The translations under genes and the position numbers were made by a program. Below are positions 1 to 10,449 of a stretch of DNA of 64,000 bases, piece after piece. Each line of letters opens with the position of its first letter. The first letter of the stretch is position 1. Origin of the DNA: Plantago ovata (Eukaryota > Streptophyta > Magnoliopsida > Lamiales > Plantaginaceae); the NCBI GenBank assembly GCA_028274465.1, contig CM051457.1, forward strand, positions 113,211,982-113,275,981, in the 5' to 3' direction. Under the pieces are notes generated by a model, which did not search any database, was not told the origin of the DNA, and saw nothing but the letters and a program-made list of their open reading frames with translations.

Positions 1-925
1 GCTTGGCCAAATTGACAATGGACGTGAGATGCTTAATGATTATTGGAACTGCTGGTTTGAGATATCAGGATATGAAGTTCTTCGGTGAATCAATATTGGC
101 GATTTGTGGATTTGAGAGTAAGTGGTTTTTGATGCACCTTTATTGTTTTCTTGTGTCATTTATATTATTTTAATATTTTTGATAGTTAGATTTGTTGTCA
201 ATAGGAATTGCGAACAAGAGTCAAGCATATGTGTAAAGTGTGTATTTTTTGTATCGTGTGTCTGTGACTGTCTGATATGTTTGAGTCGGTGTCCGCTGAA
301 GTCAATGGAACTAAGTGCCATGCGTAACAAAGTGCCACACTGTATGGGACGGTGGGGGCCACCTCTTGAATCCGTAGGGGCCACCTCTAGAGTCTTGAGA
401 CGACGGTTGGTACATCCCTCAATTTGTGAAGTGTTCCGTTCAGTGTTCTATTGTGTGAAAGTCCATCAGTGTCAGTTATTATGTATGTATATTGTTGTGT
501 GTGATTGCGAACGTATATGTGCTTGGCTAGGTAAAGGAGCATTGGAAACTTACTTACTGAGCCCCCCAGCTCACCCCCTTACTCCCCTTTTCAGTGGTTA
601 GTGATTGTGGCTTTGTGGATGAAGATTTCGTCGGAGTAAAGTGGGCTAGAGTATCTGTGGTGATTTGAAGAGTATGGACTTAAAAGTATATACTATAAGC
701 ATTTGTATGTTGAGGTTTATTTATTTTGTTGTACTCGGATGGTTCCTATTATCGAGGATTATAGTTTGTATTGTTTATACGTTGGGATTTTTTTAGACGC
801 TCTATTTTACCATCGAGTAAATTTCAGTTATATTTTGAGGTTAAAAGTAAGGCTTCGTGTTGGTGTGAGCCCATCTCACGATACACGGCCGAACGTTCCC
901 TATTTTTGGTTTTGGGGCGTTACAA
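1..925. mobile_element. Possible LTR-retrotransposon 3' end (remnant)
   Basis: No gene is supported here. The stretch ends near 913-925 in a GGGGCGTTACA-type terminus, which resembles the 3' end of many plant Ty3/gypsy LTRs. The preceding T/G-rich sequence is LTR-like. No matching second LTR, primer-binding site or polyprotein domain is visible in the window, so the call rests on the terminal motif and base composition only. The reading frames seen here start at GTG/TTG or lack any recognisable domain. Confidence 0.3.
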
Positions 926-1049
926 GTCTCCTTGGAGCATTTATGGGGCTAGCATGCTTACTAAGACAAGGAAAAGAATGAATATCGAACGAAACCAAAG
1001 GGGAGTCGATGACGAATACAGCAAGACTGTGAGACATCACTATTAACAC

Positions 1050-2420
1050 TTTTGTCTTCTTCGATTCACTATTTATGGGAACATGAGTGTACGAGAAATC
1101 CTAACTTAATGAAGGAATGGACAGCTCTGAAATCTTCATAACATAAATAGAACGTTGTAAGGGATCTTCTATGAGGGGTCTATTTCTGAGGTTTTTTAGG
1201 TGGAGGGAGTAGACCCATATCAACATCTCAATAAATCAATCAAAATGGCAGATCCTATTTTCTTTTTAGGGGGCTTCCACTTAAGAGCAGTCGAGGCCCA
1301 ATCTCAGGAAAGACTCATGCTTCAATAGGTTATCCAGGTCCCTTGTGCACGGCCAAGAAGCTATCCAGCAACCGACAGGAGGAAGCTTTCTTTCCATTGC
1401 CCTAGTCAGATCCGATCCTGCCTTCTCCTTTCTCTTTTTCGATCTTAAGGAATGCGAACCGAAGGAATCTGTTGGGTTGCAGTTCTACTATCATCTAGCG
1501 TTTTTATCTGTCTCATTCTTCGCTCGTTGAAATTGAGTGACTTTCTTTAGCTGAGATAAGGTGCGTTACACAGAACACTAAACGCATTTCCGCAAAGCCC
1601 CAGAGCAAAACTCCAATCTTTTGATGGGCGGATTTGGAGTCTTATTTCTAGCTTCTTTTTCTCAACTATCTATTAAGATATTTCGAATGGATGAAATTTC
1701 GTATATAGAAGAAGCCTATAATTTCACAAATCACTCAATTCATCTGGACAAAGACTAAACAATGGCAGAATGGCTCTCTTTTCAGTCCTTTGATTCGACT
1801 CTTTTCTCTTTCATTTTTTCTTCAATTTTCTGTGATTTCGGAATCCAAGATTAGCCATTTCGATACACTGGCACAGAGTTTGACTCATTATTTGGCTATT
1901 TCTGAAAATTCCCTCTGACTCGTTTGATTTAATAAAGCAGTCACTTCTTTCCTCAAAGCCGGATCTTCTTGTTTTAGTTGACTCACTTTAGTGAGTTCGG
2001 CGTCAAACTTTAGCCCCCTTTAGGTCTTTCCTGAACGATGAACTGAACTAGATCGGGGTGCGAAGGTGGATCTTCTTCCAGTCAACCATCTTTCCTACTA
2101 CGAAGAGGAAGCATCGAATCCAGCTTTGTTATTGAAGTATCTGTAGGACCTGCCTTAATATACATCATTTGATCTTCTTTTTTGTTGCAGTAAGATCAAT
2201 CGATCGAATGTGATGTGAACGAGATCGGGTCGATACGCTTTAAATCGAAGGAAAAATCGAAAATAGTAAGGCAATCGGAGAGAAAGGACTTCTTTGTGCA
2301 TCAACGAATTATCTTTTTATTTGAGTTGTTTACCCAAGCCTAATGACTAGACTTGGATGATCTAAGTATTGTGCTCTACTTTATTTACTTAATTCGTAAC
2401 CAAGTCGTAGAGAAAGATCG
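1050..2420. other. Probable nuclear insertion of mitochondrial DNA (NUMT)
   Basis: This stretch differs in texture from its flanks. It is more GC-balanced and rich in runs such as GAAGCTTTCTTTCC, and it has the phrase style of intergenic plant mitochondrial DNA, for example around 1330-1480 and 1960-2090. No complete mitochondrial gene was recognised. It has no plant-gene splice structure and no transposon termini. The call is by recognition only; a strict search against plant mitogenomes would settle it. Confidence 0.4.
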
Positions 2421-3150
2421 AAAATTAAAAAAAATTAATTGTTACTCAGAAAAAAGAATTAAAATTAATTTATAGAAAATAATTATAATAAAAAACGAAA
2501 ATACGGGTTATTACACACCTTCTACACCACCTATTGATGTCAGCCAGACCTTTCGTTGCAATGCATCACTAGTTGTGTCCAGTAGACCCCTATGCATATC
2601 ACCTTCAAATGCAAAATCACTAACTTTTCTCTTGATAGATCCAGATTTTGGCACTTCATCTTGTCTAACGTATCATGGTACCCACCATTACTCATCAAGA
2701 CCTCCAATGCATCATACTTCCTTTGCTTCTCAATGGTTATGCGGCACCTCTTTCTTGCATTTTTTGCATATCTCAATTGATTTACCTTCAGCTAGTGATT
2801 TATTTTAAGATTTAAGTCGTGCTAAACAAGCTCCCACTGATTTGAGATTATCTTAAGTTCTTGGGAATATTTTATAAAATAATTCAAACAATCAAATAAT
2901 ATATTCATAATGCAATGCCAATTGTATTTAAATATATATAAATAAATAAATCATAAGTAAATAACAATAATTAGATGTGATCAAATTAAATACATATCAT
3001 CCCTAATTCAGGGCTACTATTCATGCCCAAAGAAGCCCCAGTTGAAGGCTCCAAAATGCGTTTGGGATTAAAAAGACCCAAATAAGTGCAAAAAAAGACA
3101 AATCAAATAGTAAGAAATAAATTCGAAATTCTACTTTTCCCCCTTTAATC
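2421..3150. other. Intergenic, one unrecognised coding-like remnant
   Basis: An AT-rich stretch upstream of SKA1. A minus-strand open stretch at about 2540-2780 encodes a basic segment that looks like diverged coding sequence. It opens at an ATG (2774-2776) but I recognise no family. The last 150 bases before the SKA1 ATG are presumably its promoter and 5' leader. I see no clear TATA box. Confidence 0.3.
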
Positions 3151-3207
3151 TTCTAAATCTCCAATTTTAGGGTTGAGACTCCAATTTTACAGAGAAAACT
3201 GACAAAA

Positions 3208-6174
3208 ATGGAAGCTCGAGAAGCAGGAGCATCAATGGAAGCTCTGGTTTCCTCATTCAACGCTCGAATCGCCGAGCTCCAACAGCTTGTCATTGCTCGC
3301 AACAGTTCAGTAATCATTCCTTTTTTCCATTTTTTTTCTCTAACAGGAACTGTTTCGAACTGATTCTGTTTTGGTATGATTATTGCAGTGTCTCCGGCGA
3401 GTAGCGCCACCGATTTAGCATCGATAGATTCTTCATTGACTGGTATGGAGCTCCAGGTCGAGAATATCAAAAATCGGTTGCGTGAAGAAACTCAAGTGAT
3501 CCCCAAAGCTAAAGTAACTTCAATTTCATTTCTCAATCTCCAATTTCATATCCAAAATCGGTTTCCTGAATATTGTTGAGTATTGAATATTAAGATGAGT
3601 ATATGAACCTTTGTGATTCTGCAAATGAACTTTAGAAGTTTTCGGTATTTCCTGGTTTGTGAGGTGTCAAAATAGTTAGTTATGTATATAATTGAAAATA
3701 TTAGCTGTATTTAAAAAAATTGATTCATTGTTATGAATTGCAGAAATTAATAGTGGCAGCTCTAAGACAGAAGAAGATGTTGGAGAGTATTTCAGCTCTT
3801 GTTGGGCCATCCATGCCTGATAGGATCACTAATGTGAACCAAGATGCAAATAAATGGTACTGTGTTCTTGCCTTTCTTGGTACTTGTTAAACTGTTATAG
3901 TAGGTTACTTACTGTTGGATGAATTTGAAATTTGTAATGGCATGATTCGAGATCTTCGGCTATGAATTCTTTTCTACTTGTACTACTTTAGCTGAACTTC
4001 TTCATAGTTGATTTGATAGATTTTGTTTACAATGGTTCAGGGTGCAAGCAGAAGTGTGTAATCAGGAGAGGGCATTTGATTCTCTGAAACTCGATGAACC
4101 CGCCCCCAAGGCAAGGAATCTTTTACTTTGTTTAAGTGTTAAGTTCCCAATTTATGCATAGTGGAGACCTCTATTTTCCCAGTTTTCTTTGTTGCTATGT
4201 CTGTGAATGGCCACTCGGTTTGCACTCCAATGTTATTATTAGAGTATCTGGAAGATAAGTGCATGGAATTGTAATGAGGAAATACAAATCATGCATTACT
4301 AATTTTCATTCGCCCTCCGTATATCTTTTGCCAAGTCGGAAGACGTTTCACGAAAACATGAACTTATATAAGAGTTATTTACTGAGTTGAGGAAACTCCA
4401 GTTCTCTTCTATAATCCTTTAGCTTAGATAATAAGTCAGTAATTGATTGGTTTTTATTTGAACCCTTGTTGAATAATGGACGATTGACAGTACTGAATGA
4501 TTACTTTGTAGAGAGTCGAAAGATGCACTGATTATGGGTTTTGTACTTGATCTCGTTGGCCATTGTGCAATAGAAAACTAATACGTATAAGGATCTTTAA
4601 AATACTAAATTTTCACTACCATGTCACAGGAGAAGAAGGGGCGAGCGTCTGCACCAATCTGGCATGTTACTGTGGAAGAGCTAAATTCTGTTCCATCGTA
4701 AGTGAGTCGTAGTCAACAAATTGGAATTGAGCTTTCTGTATCACACACCACTTTTTGTTTTTATAACTTCAGCTCACTTGTGATCTTTAAACTAATTATG
4801 GTACGATTAAATACTGCAGGTACATGAAACAAAGGCTCACATTAGAGAAGGTTAATGCTGCAATCAATGACATGGCAACATATGCTGAAACAAACATGCA
4901 ACTCATCAAAGCTCCGAGGAAAAAGGTTCTTCTATCTACAGTCATATATTAACCTGAATATTATGTATCCATTTATACTGATTCTTCTTTTATCTTCTTT
5001 TGTGCAATGATGAAGCTGACGGAGAAAAATGTGGACAGGGCAATGGTAAGTTTGATGCCTCAGGCAGGGTTATTTCCGCACCCTTCATGTTCTTTAAATG
5101 GTTATTATGCTTGTCGAGGCACGTAATTGATGTTTCTTGTAAACGTCTATCTTTGTGAATCACTAGAACACACTGATGTACTGTTAAGGAAAAGAGGTCC
5201 ACCAGACAATGTATTATAATGCCCTGATTAGACTCAGAATCAACCTTATAATTGATGAGATCACGAATACTGAAGTACTGTTTCAGTGTCGTATAGAATA
5301 TACGAACAAATGTGTTGATTTAAAGCAAACAAGCTAGTAGTTTGTGTGAATATTTGTTACATGACCAATTTTATGCATGTACGTCATATGCAGGAACTGA
5401 GGGATATTGCAGCGAAAGAAGAAGTTAAAGGAAAACACTTCTTTGTAGAGGCAGATATTAAAGGGCCAACATTGAAGCTTGACCACACAGGAAAAGCAAT
5501 ACTGACGGTTAGTAACTGATACTTTCGTGCTTGTTAATTTGAATATGCATATTCTAGCATGGTTTGCCGAGGCATGATGTTAAAACTTAAAGCTAAACCG
5601 TATCTGGTAATTATCGTTTTAGAAGCTTTCTTATCTGTTTGTGAAGATGAACTCCCAAGCTACTGGCCTCTCATTTCTAGAAAAATAGTAGTAAGGGTTA
5701 AGAGTTAAGATAAACCAGATCAATGACAATCTTCAAGAATTATATGGTTTAGCCCAGATGTATTATTTGTGTCTTCTTGTTTGATGGAACTGTAAAATCT
5801 CCAGTTAAATTTTGAACAATCGCCAACAGTGAATGTGCTTAGTACTGTATATTACATACATCTGCATTCCCTCTTGTTCCATCATAATTCCTAGAATGAA
5901 GTGAAGCCCGGAAACTAGGATTTGTAAGGTATTTGAGAAGTGTCATTATTATTCCCCATCCCGAAGTTCATTTGTTTCCATGCAAGTAAAGCCGGAAACT
6001 AGTGCTTTCAGAACATGGTCACTTTGTAACATACTCTTTTCAGCCCTATTAATGTGGTTTTTAAAGTTCTAATCTGCATTTTATTTTCTTCTCTGCAAGA
6101 TCCTCCGTCACCTGGGTCGATTAACTGAGAGTCGAATTGGACATCACCGTGTTATCATCCTACTGAGGCCGTAA
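3208..6174 (+). CDS. SKA1: Spindle and kinetochore-associated protein 1 homologue, complete
   Basis: Nine exons can be joined: 3208-3304, 3389-3513, 3744-3856, 4041-4110, 4630-4697, 4820-4925, 5016-5045, 5394-5507, 6100-6174. They give 798 nt, an unbroken 265-residue protein, close to the roughly 270 residues of plant SKA1 homologues. The N-terminal helical segment (FNARIAELQQLVIARN) and the C-terminal microtubule-binding domain are both recognisable; the latter includes YMKQRLTLEKVNAAIND and a terminal HLGRLTESRIGHHRV stretch. In animals SKA1 is part of the Ska complex that couples kinetochores to microtubules; the plant role is inferred from that family. The start is the first in-frame ATG and gives the family N-terminus. 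All introns are GT-AG except intron 4, whose donor reads AAG|GCAAGG, a good GC-AG site. Exon 7 is only 30 nt. No lesion was seen. Confidence 0.9.
4111..4629 (+). other. GC-AG intron of SKA1
   Basis: The reading frame requires exon 4 to end at 4110 (codons ...CCC AAG) and resume at 4630 (GAG AAG AAG). The donor is AG|GCAAGG and the acceptor TCACAG. A GT donor at this junction would disrupt the frame. GC-AG introns make up a small share of plant introns, and the strong flanking match to the donor consensus is typical of them. Confidence 0.75.
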
Positions 6175-6605
6175 CGCATCACTTGTTAGAACTTGGAGGT
6201 GATATGTATAATGTAATTATATTTTACAGTGTCTGTTAACGTAGAGAATACACCGCATAACTATTTTAAAGTGATTTGAAAAGTGAAGCAGATTCATGGA
6301 ATGCATTCCACATTTATATGAGCATGTTATTTGCAAGTTATTGCACCCTTTTAAAGATGAACCAGAGTCATCTTCGAAGGTCCATTTATGGCCTCTAAAC
6401 TGTCCCATTTCATAGTTCTTGTGAACTAGTAGTATAATCTAATAAGAACTGCTAAAGTAGTAGTCTAGTGACATTGCTAAATTCATTTTCCTCTGTAACA
6501 TTTTGAACACATGATGCACTGATAAAGGAATGATAACAAGCAGTAAAAATTCGAAGATAAAAAACATAACATTCAAATTAAGCGGAAAAAAAAAAAAATT
6601 GTCTG
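6175..6605. other. Tail-to-tail intergenic region
   Basis: This gap of about 430 bp separates the 3' ends of SKA1 (plus strand) and the lipid-transfer protein gene (minus strand). It presumably holds both 3' UTRs. An A-run at about 6587-6598 lies just outside the lipid-transfer stop codon. Nothing else was recognised. Confidence 0.5.
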
Positions 6606-6983
6606 CTACTTGCAAACGAAACCTTTCGGGACCTTCTTGCCACACGAATTTACAATCAAACTCAATGCAACTGGTATGTTCAACTTCACCACACCTAGCA
6701 CGTTTGCCTTTATAGCAGTACACAAGCACAATGCAGCTTCAAGATCCGCCAGACCCTCCACAAGCGAGCAGCATTTGCTGCTCGGTGGTGTGCCAACAAC
6801 CTCGTGAACTAGTCCTCCTAGCCAATCACCGCAAATGCCAAACTTGAGGGTGTCTTTTGGGCACTTAGCAATCTTTTTCGGGGTTGATGGGGGGCATGGC
6901 AATGGCACATTGTGGCATGAGACACAAGTGAAAAAGATGAGATTGAGTAAAATGAGTGCAGAAATGAACCTAGAGTTTGCCAT
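6606..6983 (-). CDS. 14-kDa proline-rich DC2.15-like / hydrophobic-seed-type lipid-transfer protein
   Basis: A single-exon, 125-residue secreted protein. Residues 1-23 form a hydrophobic signal peptide (MANSRFISALILLNLIFFTC). A short proline-bearing linker follows, then an eight-cysteine motif in the order C..C..CC..CLC..C..C: KCPKD, GICGDW, KCCSL, LCLCTAIK, NSCGKK and FVCK at the end. The DTLKFGICGDWLGGLVHEVVG and SLVEGLADLEAALCLC blocks are diagnostic of the DC2.15/EARLI1-like branch. These proteins act in the cell wall or apoplast and bind hydrophobic ligands; the ligand here is unknown. The linker is much shorter than in proline-rich members. The ATG at 6983 is the only start that gives a signal peptide, and a TATA-like element lies just upstream. 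The gene looks intact. Confidence 0.92.
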   Translation of the reverse strand: MANSRFISALILLNLIFFTCVSCHNVPLPCPPSTPKKIAKCPKDTLKFGICGDWLGGLVHEVVGTPPSSKCCSLVEGLADLEAALCLCTAIKANVLGVVKLNIPVALSLIVNSCGKKVPKGFVCK

Positions 6984-7019
6984 TCTTGTATTACCAGTGA
7001 AGTTGAGAGCTCTTTCAGA

Positions 7020-7030
7020 GTTTATATATA
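7020..7030 (-). promoter_or_regulatory. TATA-like element of the lipid-transfer protein gene
   Basis: On the minus strand this reads TATATATAAACTC, about 40 bases upstream of the ATG at 6983. That allows only a very short 5' leader. Position and sequence fit a TATA box; no transcript evidence is available. Confidence 0.45.
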
Positions 7031-7059
7031 TTCATCTTTCTGGTCGTATTTGTGGCTGA

Positions 7060-7582
7060 TGTTAGCCATGACCTGTTTTGTGAAGATTTTTATCTTGTGA
7101 TTGATATATTTTGTTAAGAGAATGTTGTTGTTTTGCTAGTAATTTGCTCAAGACCACTCATGTATGGTTTTGTCTTGGTCTGCTCATGTGACCAATCCAT
7201 GGAGTTATCTAGAAAAAATCTGCCTAACAAATTCGGCACGCAATCCCCTATTTCTTCATTGGTGTTTAAATAATTTTCAATATGAGAATAGAAAGCAATT
7301 TTGACCATTATACATTAACAGACCAAGTCTAACTTGTACACAATCTCCTTGATGTCATCGGTTAGCTACTGGTCTCCTTTTCAGTTTACCTTTTATTTTA
7401 TTTACATTTTCATGAGTCCTTTTTCAAATCATATTTTTAAAAAGTTTACAAAAAAGTTTATATTATCACAGTTTAAATGTTACTTTCTAAAAAAAAAAAA
7501 AAAAACTCCATTAAAGTTGTTATATATCTAACTCAAGCAACCAGCACGTTCAATCGTCTCCCCTGATCTTGAACTCTTCAAC
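7060..7582. other. Divergent intergenic region
   Basis: This stretch separates the minus-strand lipid-transfer gene from the plus-strand FMO-1, so it should hold both promoters. It is AT-rich and ends in an A-run (7490-7504) and a short pyrimidine-rich leader before the FMO-1 ATG. No repeat or gene was recognised. Confidence 0.4.
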
Positions 7583-9823
7583 ATGGGCGTATCACCACCG
7601 CGCAAGGTGGCGGTGATCGGGGCCGGCTTTTCCGGACTGGCCACTGCCCGGGCGCTGAAAACCGAAGGCCTCCAAGTCGTGGTGTATGAAAAATCAGACC
7701 AACTCGGAGGGGTATGGGTGTACGATCCACGGGTTGACTCCGACCCTCTAAGTCAAGATCCGAACCGGGAAATCGTACACAGCAGTCTTTATCCGTCTCT
7801 TCGGACTAACCTGCCTAGGCAGCTTATGAGTTTTTCGGACTATCCGTTCGAAAACCTCAAGGTTGGTGATTCGGGCCGGACGTTTCCCAGTCATGAAGAG
7901 GTCCTAGAGTATGTCAAAGAGTTTGCTGAGGAGTTTGGTCTTGTGGAGCTGATCCGATTCGGTTGTGAAGTTATTCGGGTGGAGCGGGTTGGGTTGGAAA
8001 GAGATTATGAATGGGTTGTTGAGTGGAGAAATGGTGATCGGAGCTCCAAAGAAGAGGAGTTTGATGCTGTTGTTATTTGTAGTGGGCATTCATCTAAGCC
8101 AAGATTAGCTACTTTTCCAGGTATTAATTTTCATTTCATTTCCTTGTTGGATCACAAAATTTGGGAGGTTTAGAAGTTAGAATTGAACTCTATGTCAACG
8201 AAAATAAGTATGTTATGTGTACGTGAAAATTTACTCCAATTGAAATGAATGCTTTAATGTTTTACTTGGAATTTACACCAATTCTTTGTTTCATATTAAA
8301 ATGAGTTATTGTCTAAAATTTAAGATGTTTAGAAGTTAGAACAGAACCACTGGTTACGAAAATAAATATGTTACGTGTACTTGGAAATTTACTCCAATTG
8401 AATTTTGTGTTTTACTTACAGTTTACACCAATTATTTGTATCATATCCAAATGAGTTAGTGGCTTCAATGTGCAGGCATAGAAAAATGGCCAGGACAACA
8501 GTTACACAGTCACAATTATCGTGGTCCTGTACCTTTTCACAATAAGGTAATATAGGTAATATGAAATATTAAAACCACTTCTATTATTTTTGGACTTAAT
8601 TGTTTGGCTTGCTGGCTGCTCTTGAAAAATTAAGAAATATAATGGTTTATTAAGATGGTCGAATATTTGGTTTTGCTTAACAAAGTTTCAATTCAAAGAA
8701 GAAATTAAAAAGAATTTGATGGCCTTGGTGCATACGGAGTACATACATAGGTTGTGGTTGTAATTGGAATTGGGCCTAGTGGATGGGATAATGCACACGA
8801 AATATCTACTGTTGCTAAAGAGGTTCATGTATCCGCAAAGCCTAGTCCTGAAATTGATGCAATTTTCAAGCTCAGAGATAGCAATAATCTTTGGAGGCAA
8901 TTAGAGGTAAGTATTTTAATAATATTCTTTTTTAAGATAATAACACCATTTTAGATATTTGATTCAAATATGGTGACAAATAGAAATAGTGTTAATAGTT
9001 ACCCTTCTGGTAGATCGAGCGTGTACATGAAAGTGGAGAGGTGACATTTCAAGATGGTTTTTCGGTGTTTGCAGACATTATCCTCCACTGTACAGGGTAC
9101 TCGATCATTATTATTATTATTACTCATTGCTCAATTGTTGTTCACAAAGTCGACTGGTTCATTAAACGTTTGTTTATTTACAGGTACGAGTATTATTACC
9201 CATTTTTAAAAACAAATGGAATTGTGACGGTTGAAGATAATCGTGCTGGACCACTTTACAAGCACGTTTTCCCTCCCAAACTTGCTCCTGGACTTTCCTT
9301 CATTGGAATTCCTGAAATGGTGAGTGAGTCCACTTGAATATTTAGCTACCAGCCCTGTGTACTTGAAACATTATACTAACATAAAGCTAGCTACAGTCCC
9401 TTACACTTTTGGTGATAGACTTTCAAACAAAATGGTTGTCACAAGTTCTATCTGGCAAGAAAACTCTGCCATCAGAAGAGGAGATGACAGCTGAGATTGA
9501 AGAGTTTTATCGGAATCTGGAAGATAAAGGGAAGTCCATACGCTATACTCATCGAATTGGTTTCCAGGTCTGATTTTTCGGGGTCTATATCACTTCTTGT
9601 TATGCGTATAATCGCATTTAATTTATTTTTTCGATTTTGAAATATGCTGGTTCTATGTTTGCACTGTTGGCAGGGTTGTTTTGAGTACCTGGATTCCATG
9701 GCTAGTGCGGCTGGAGTATCAAAAGCAAACGAAGAAATCAGACAAATCGCAAACGCCTATTTGGCTTTTGTCTATAAACATAGCTTTATCAATGCTAGAG
9801 AATGGAGGAATTTAACCGATTAA
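7583..9823 (+). CDS. Flavin-containing monooxygenase, FMO GS-OX-like (FMO-1)
   Basis: Seven exons join in frame: 7583-8120, 8476-8546, 8751-8906, 9014-9096, 9184-9319, 9397-9567, 9674-9823 (1,305 nt, 434 residues, near the usual 430-460). The FAD-binding motif GAGFSG is at about residues 13-18. The FMO-identifying motif is at about 184-194 (W-x-G-x3-H-x3-Y, in WPGQQLHSHNY). The NADPH-binding motif VIGIGPSG is at about 207-214; it reads GxGxxG where most plant relatives have GxSxSG. The conserved HCTGY is encoded across the exon 4/5 junction. GS-OX-type FMOs S-oxygenate thioether substrates using NADPH and O2; the substrate here cannot be told from sequence. The C-terminus ends in a normal FINAREW-type tail. 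FMO-2 downstream has the same exon phases and nearly the same exon lengths, so the two are tandem duplicates. Confidence 0.9.
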
Positions 9824-9924
9824 TGACTTCAAATGTTAGAAATATTATTACAAGGATGGCTGATTAATTTCATGTGAAAAAAATCTTGCATAAATTGATG
9901 AGCTATTGAAACCAAATCCATAAA

Positions 9925-10449
9925 TTAAGCAATACTGTTAAGCATTAAATTACAATCAATGAGGTGGTACTTGTGGGGATCCTCAATCTCACACCAATCC
10001 ACCACAATGCGCATAATACAATCATCAGTCATTATCGTCTTCTCTCGTTGATGATCACGAACAGCAAACACCAGGGCACGTTCCAACCTCTGAAGAGACA
10101 CTCCAGGTGATATGTCTACATTCACGATAAGATGGGAATACGATGGCACCACAATGCAAGACCTCGAAAGAAGCATCGCCCCATCACTACTACTTAGTTG
10201 TACTGCATCCTCTTCGTTAATCCTCTTGAACAATGCAATCCGATAGTGTTCTTTGTGATAGGACGTTGGGTAGTCAAACATGTGATACTCGGTAATAAGG
10301 CTCCCATAAACCACCTTCCTCTGAATAGATTCATCCGTCGTCTTAAAGTTTACAAATACCTTAATATTCACCTGAACTGCACTATAGAAAACAGAATAAT
10401 GTATGGTTGCAAATCCATTGTGACCTTGGATAACAGAACACAAGTACAC
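9925..10449 (-). pseudogene. DUF6598-domain remnant (C-terminal half)
   Basis: This minus-strand open stretch of about 174 codons resembles the C-terminal half of DUF6598 proteins. It has a block like GHNGFATIHYSVFYSAVQV, then a VYGSLITEY segment, an LFKR segment, and LLSRSCIVVPSYSHLIVNVD, which matches the family's SRS-V-VP--S-LIV--DL signature. No ATG opens the frame: the upstream codon is GTG and in-frame stops lie a few codons before it. The N-terminal half of the domain is absent. It therefore looks like a truncated relic, though a 3' exon whose upstream exon has been lost or missed is possible. The molecular function of DUF6598 is not established here. Confidence 0.55.

Noticed and set aside
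122..601. 159-codon open frame at the left edge
   Set aside because: It begins at GTG, has no domain, and lies in LTR-like sequence.
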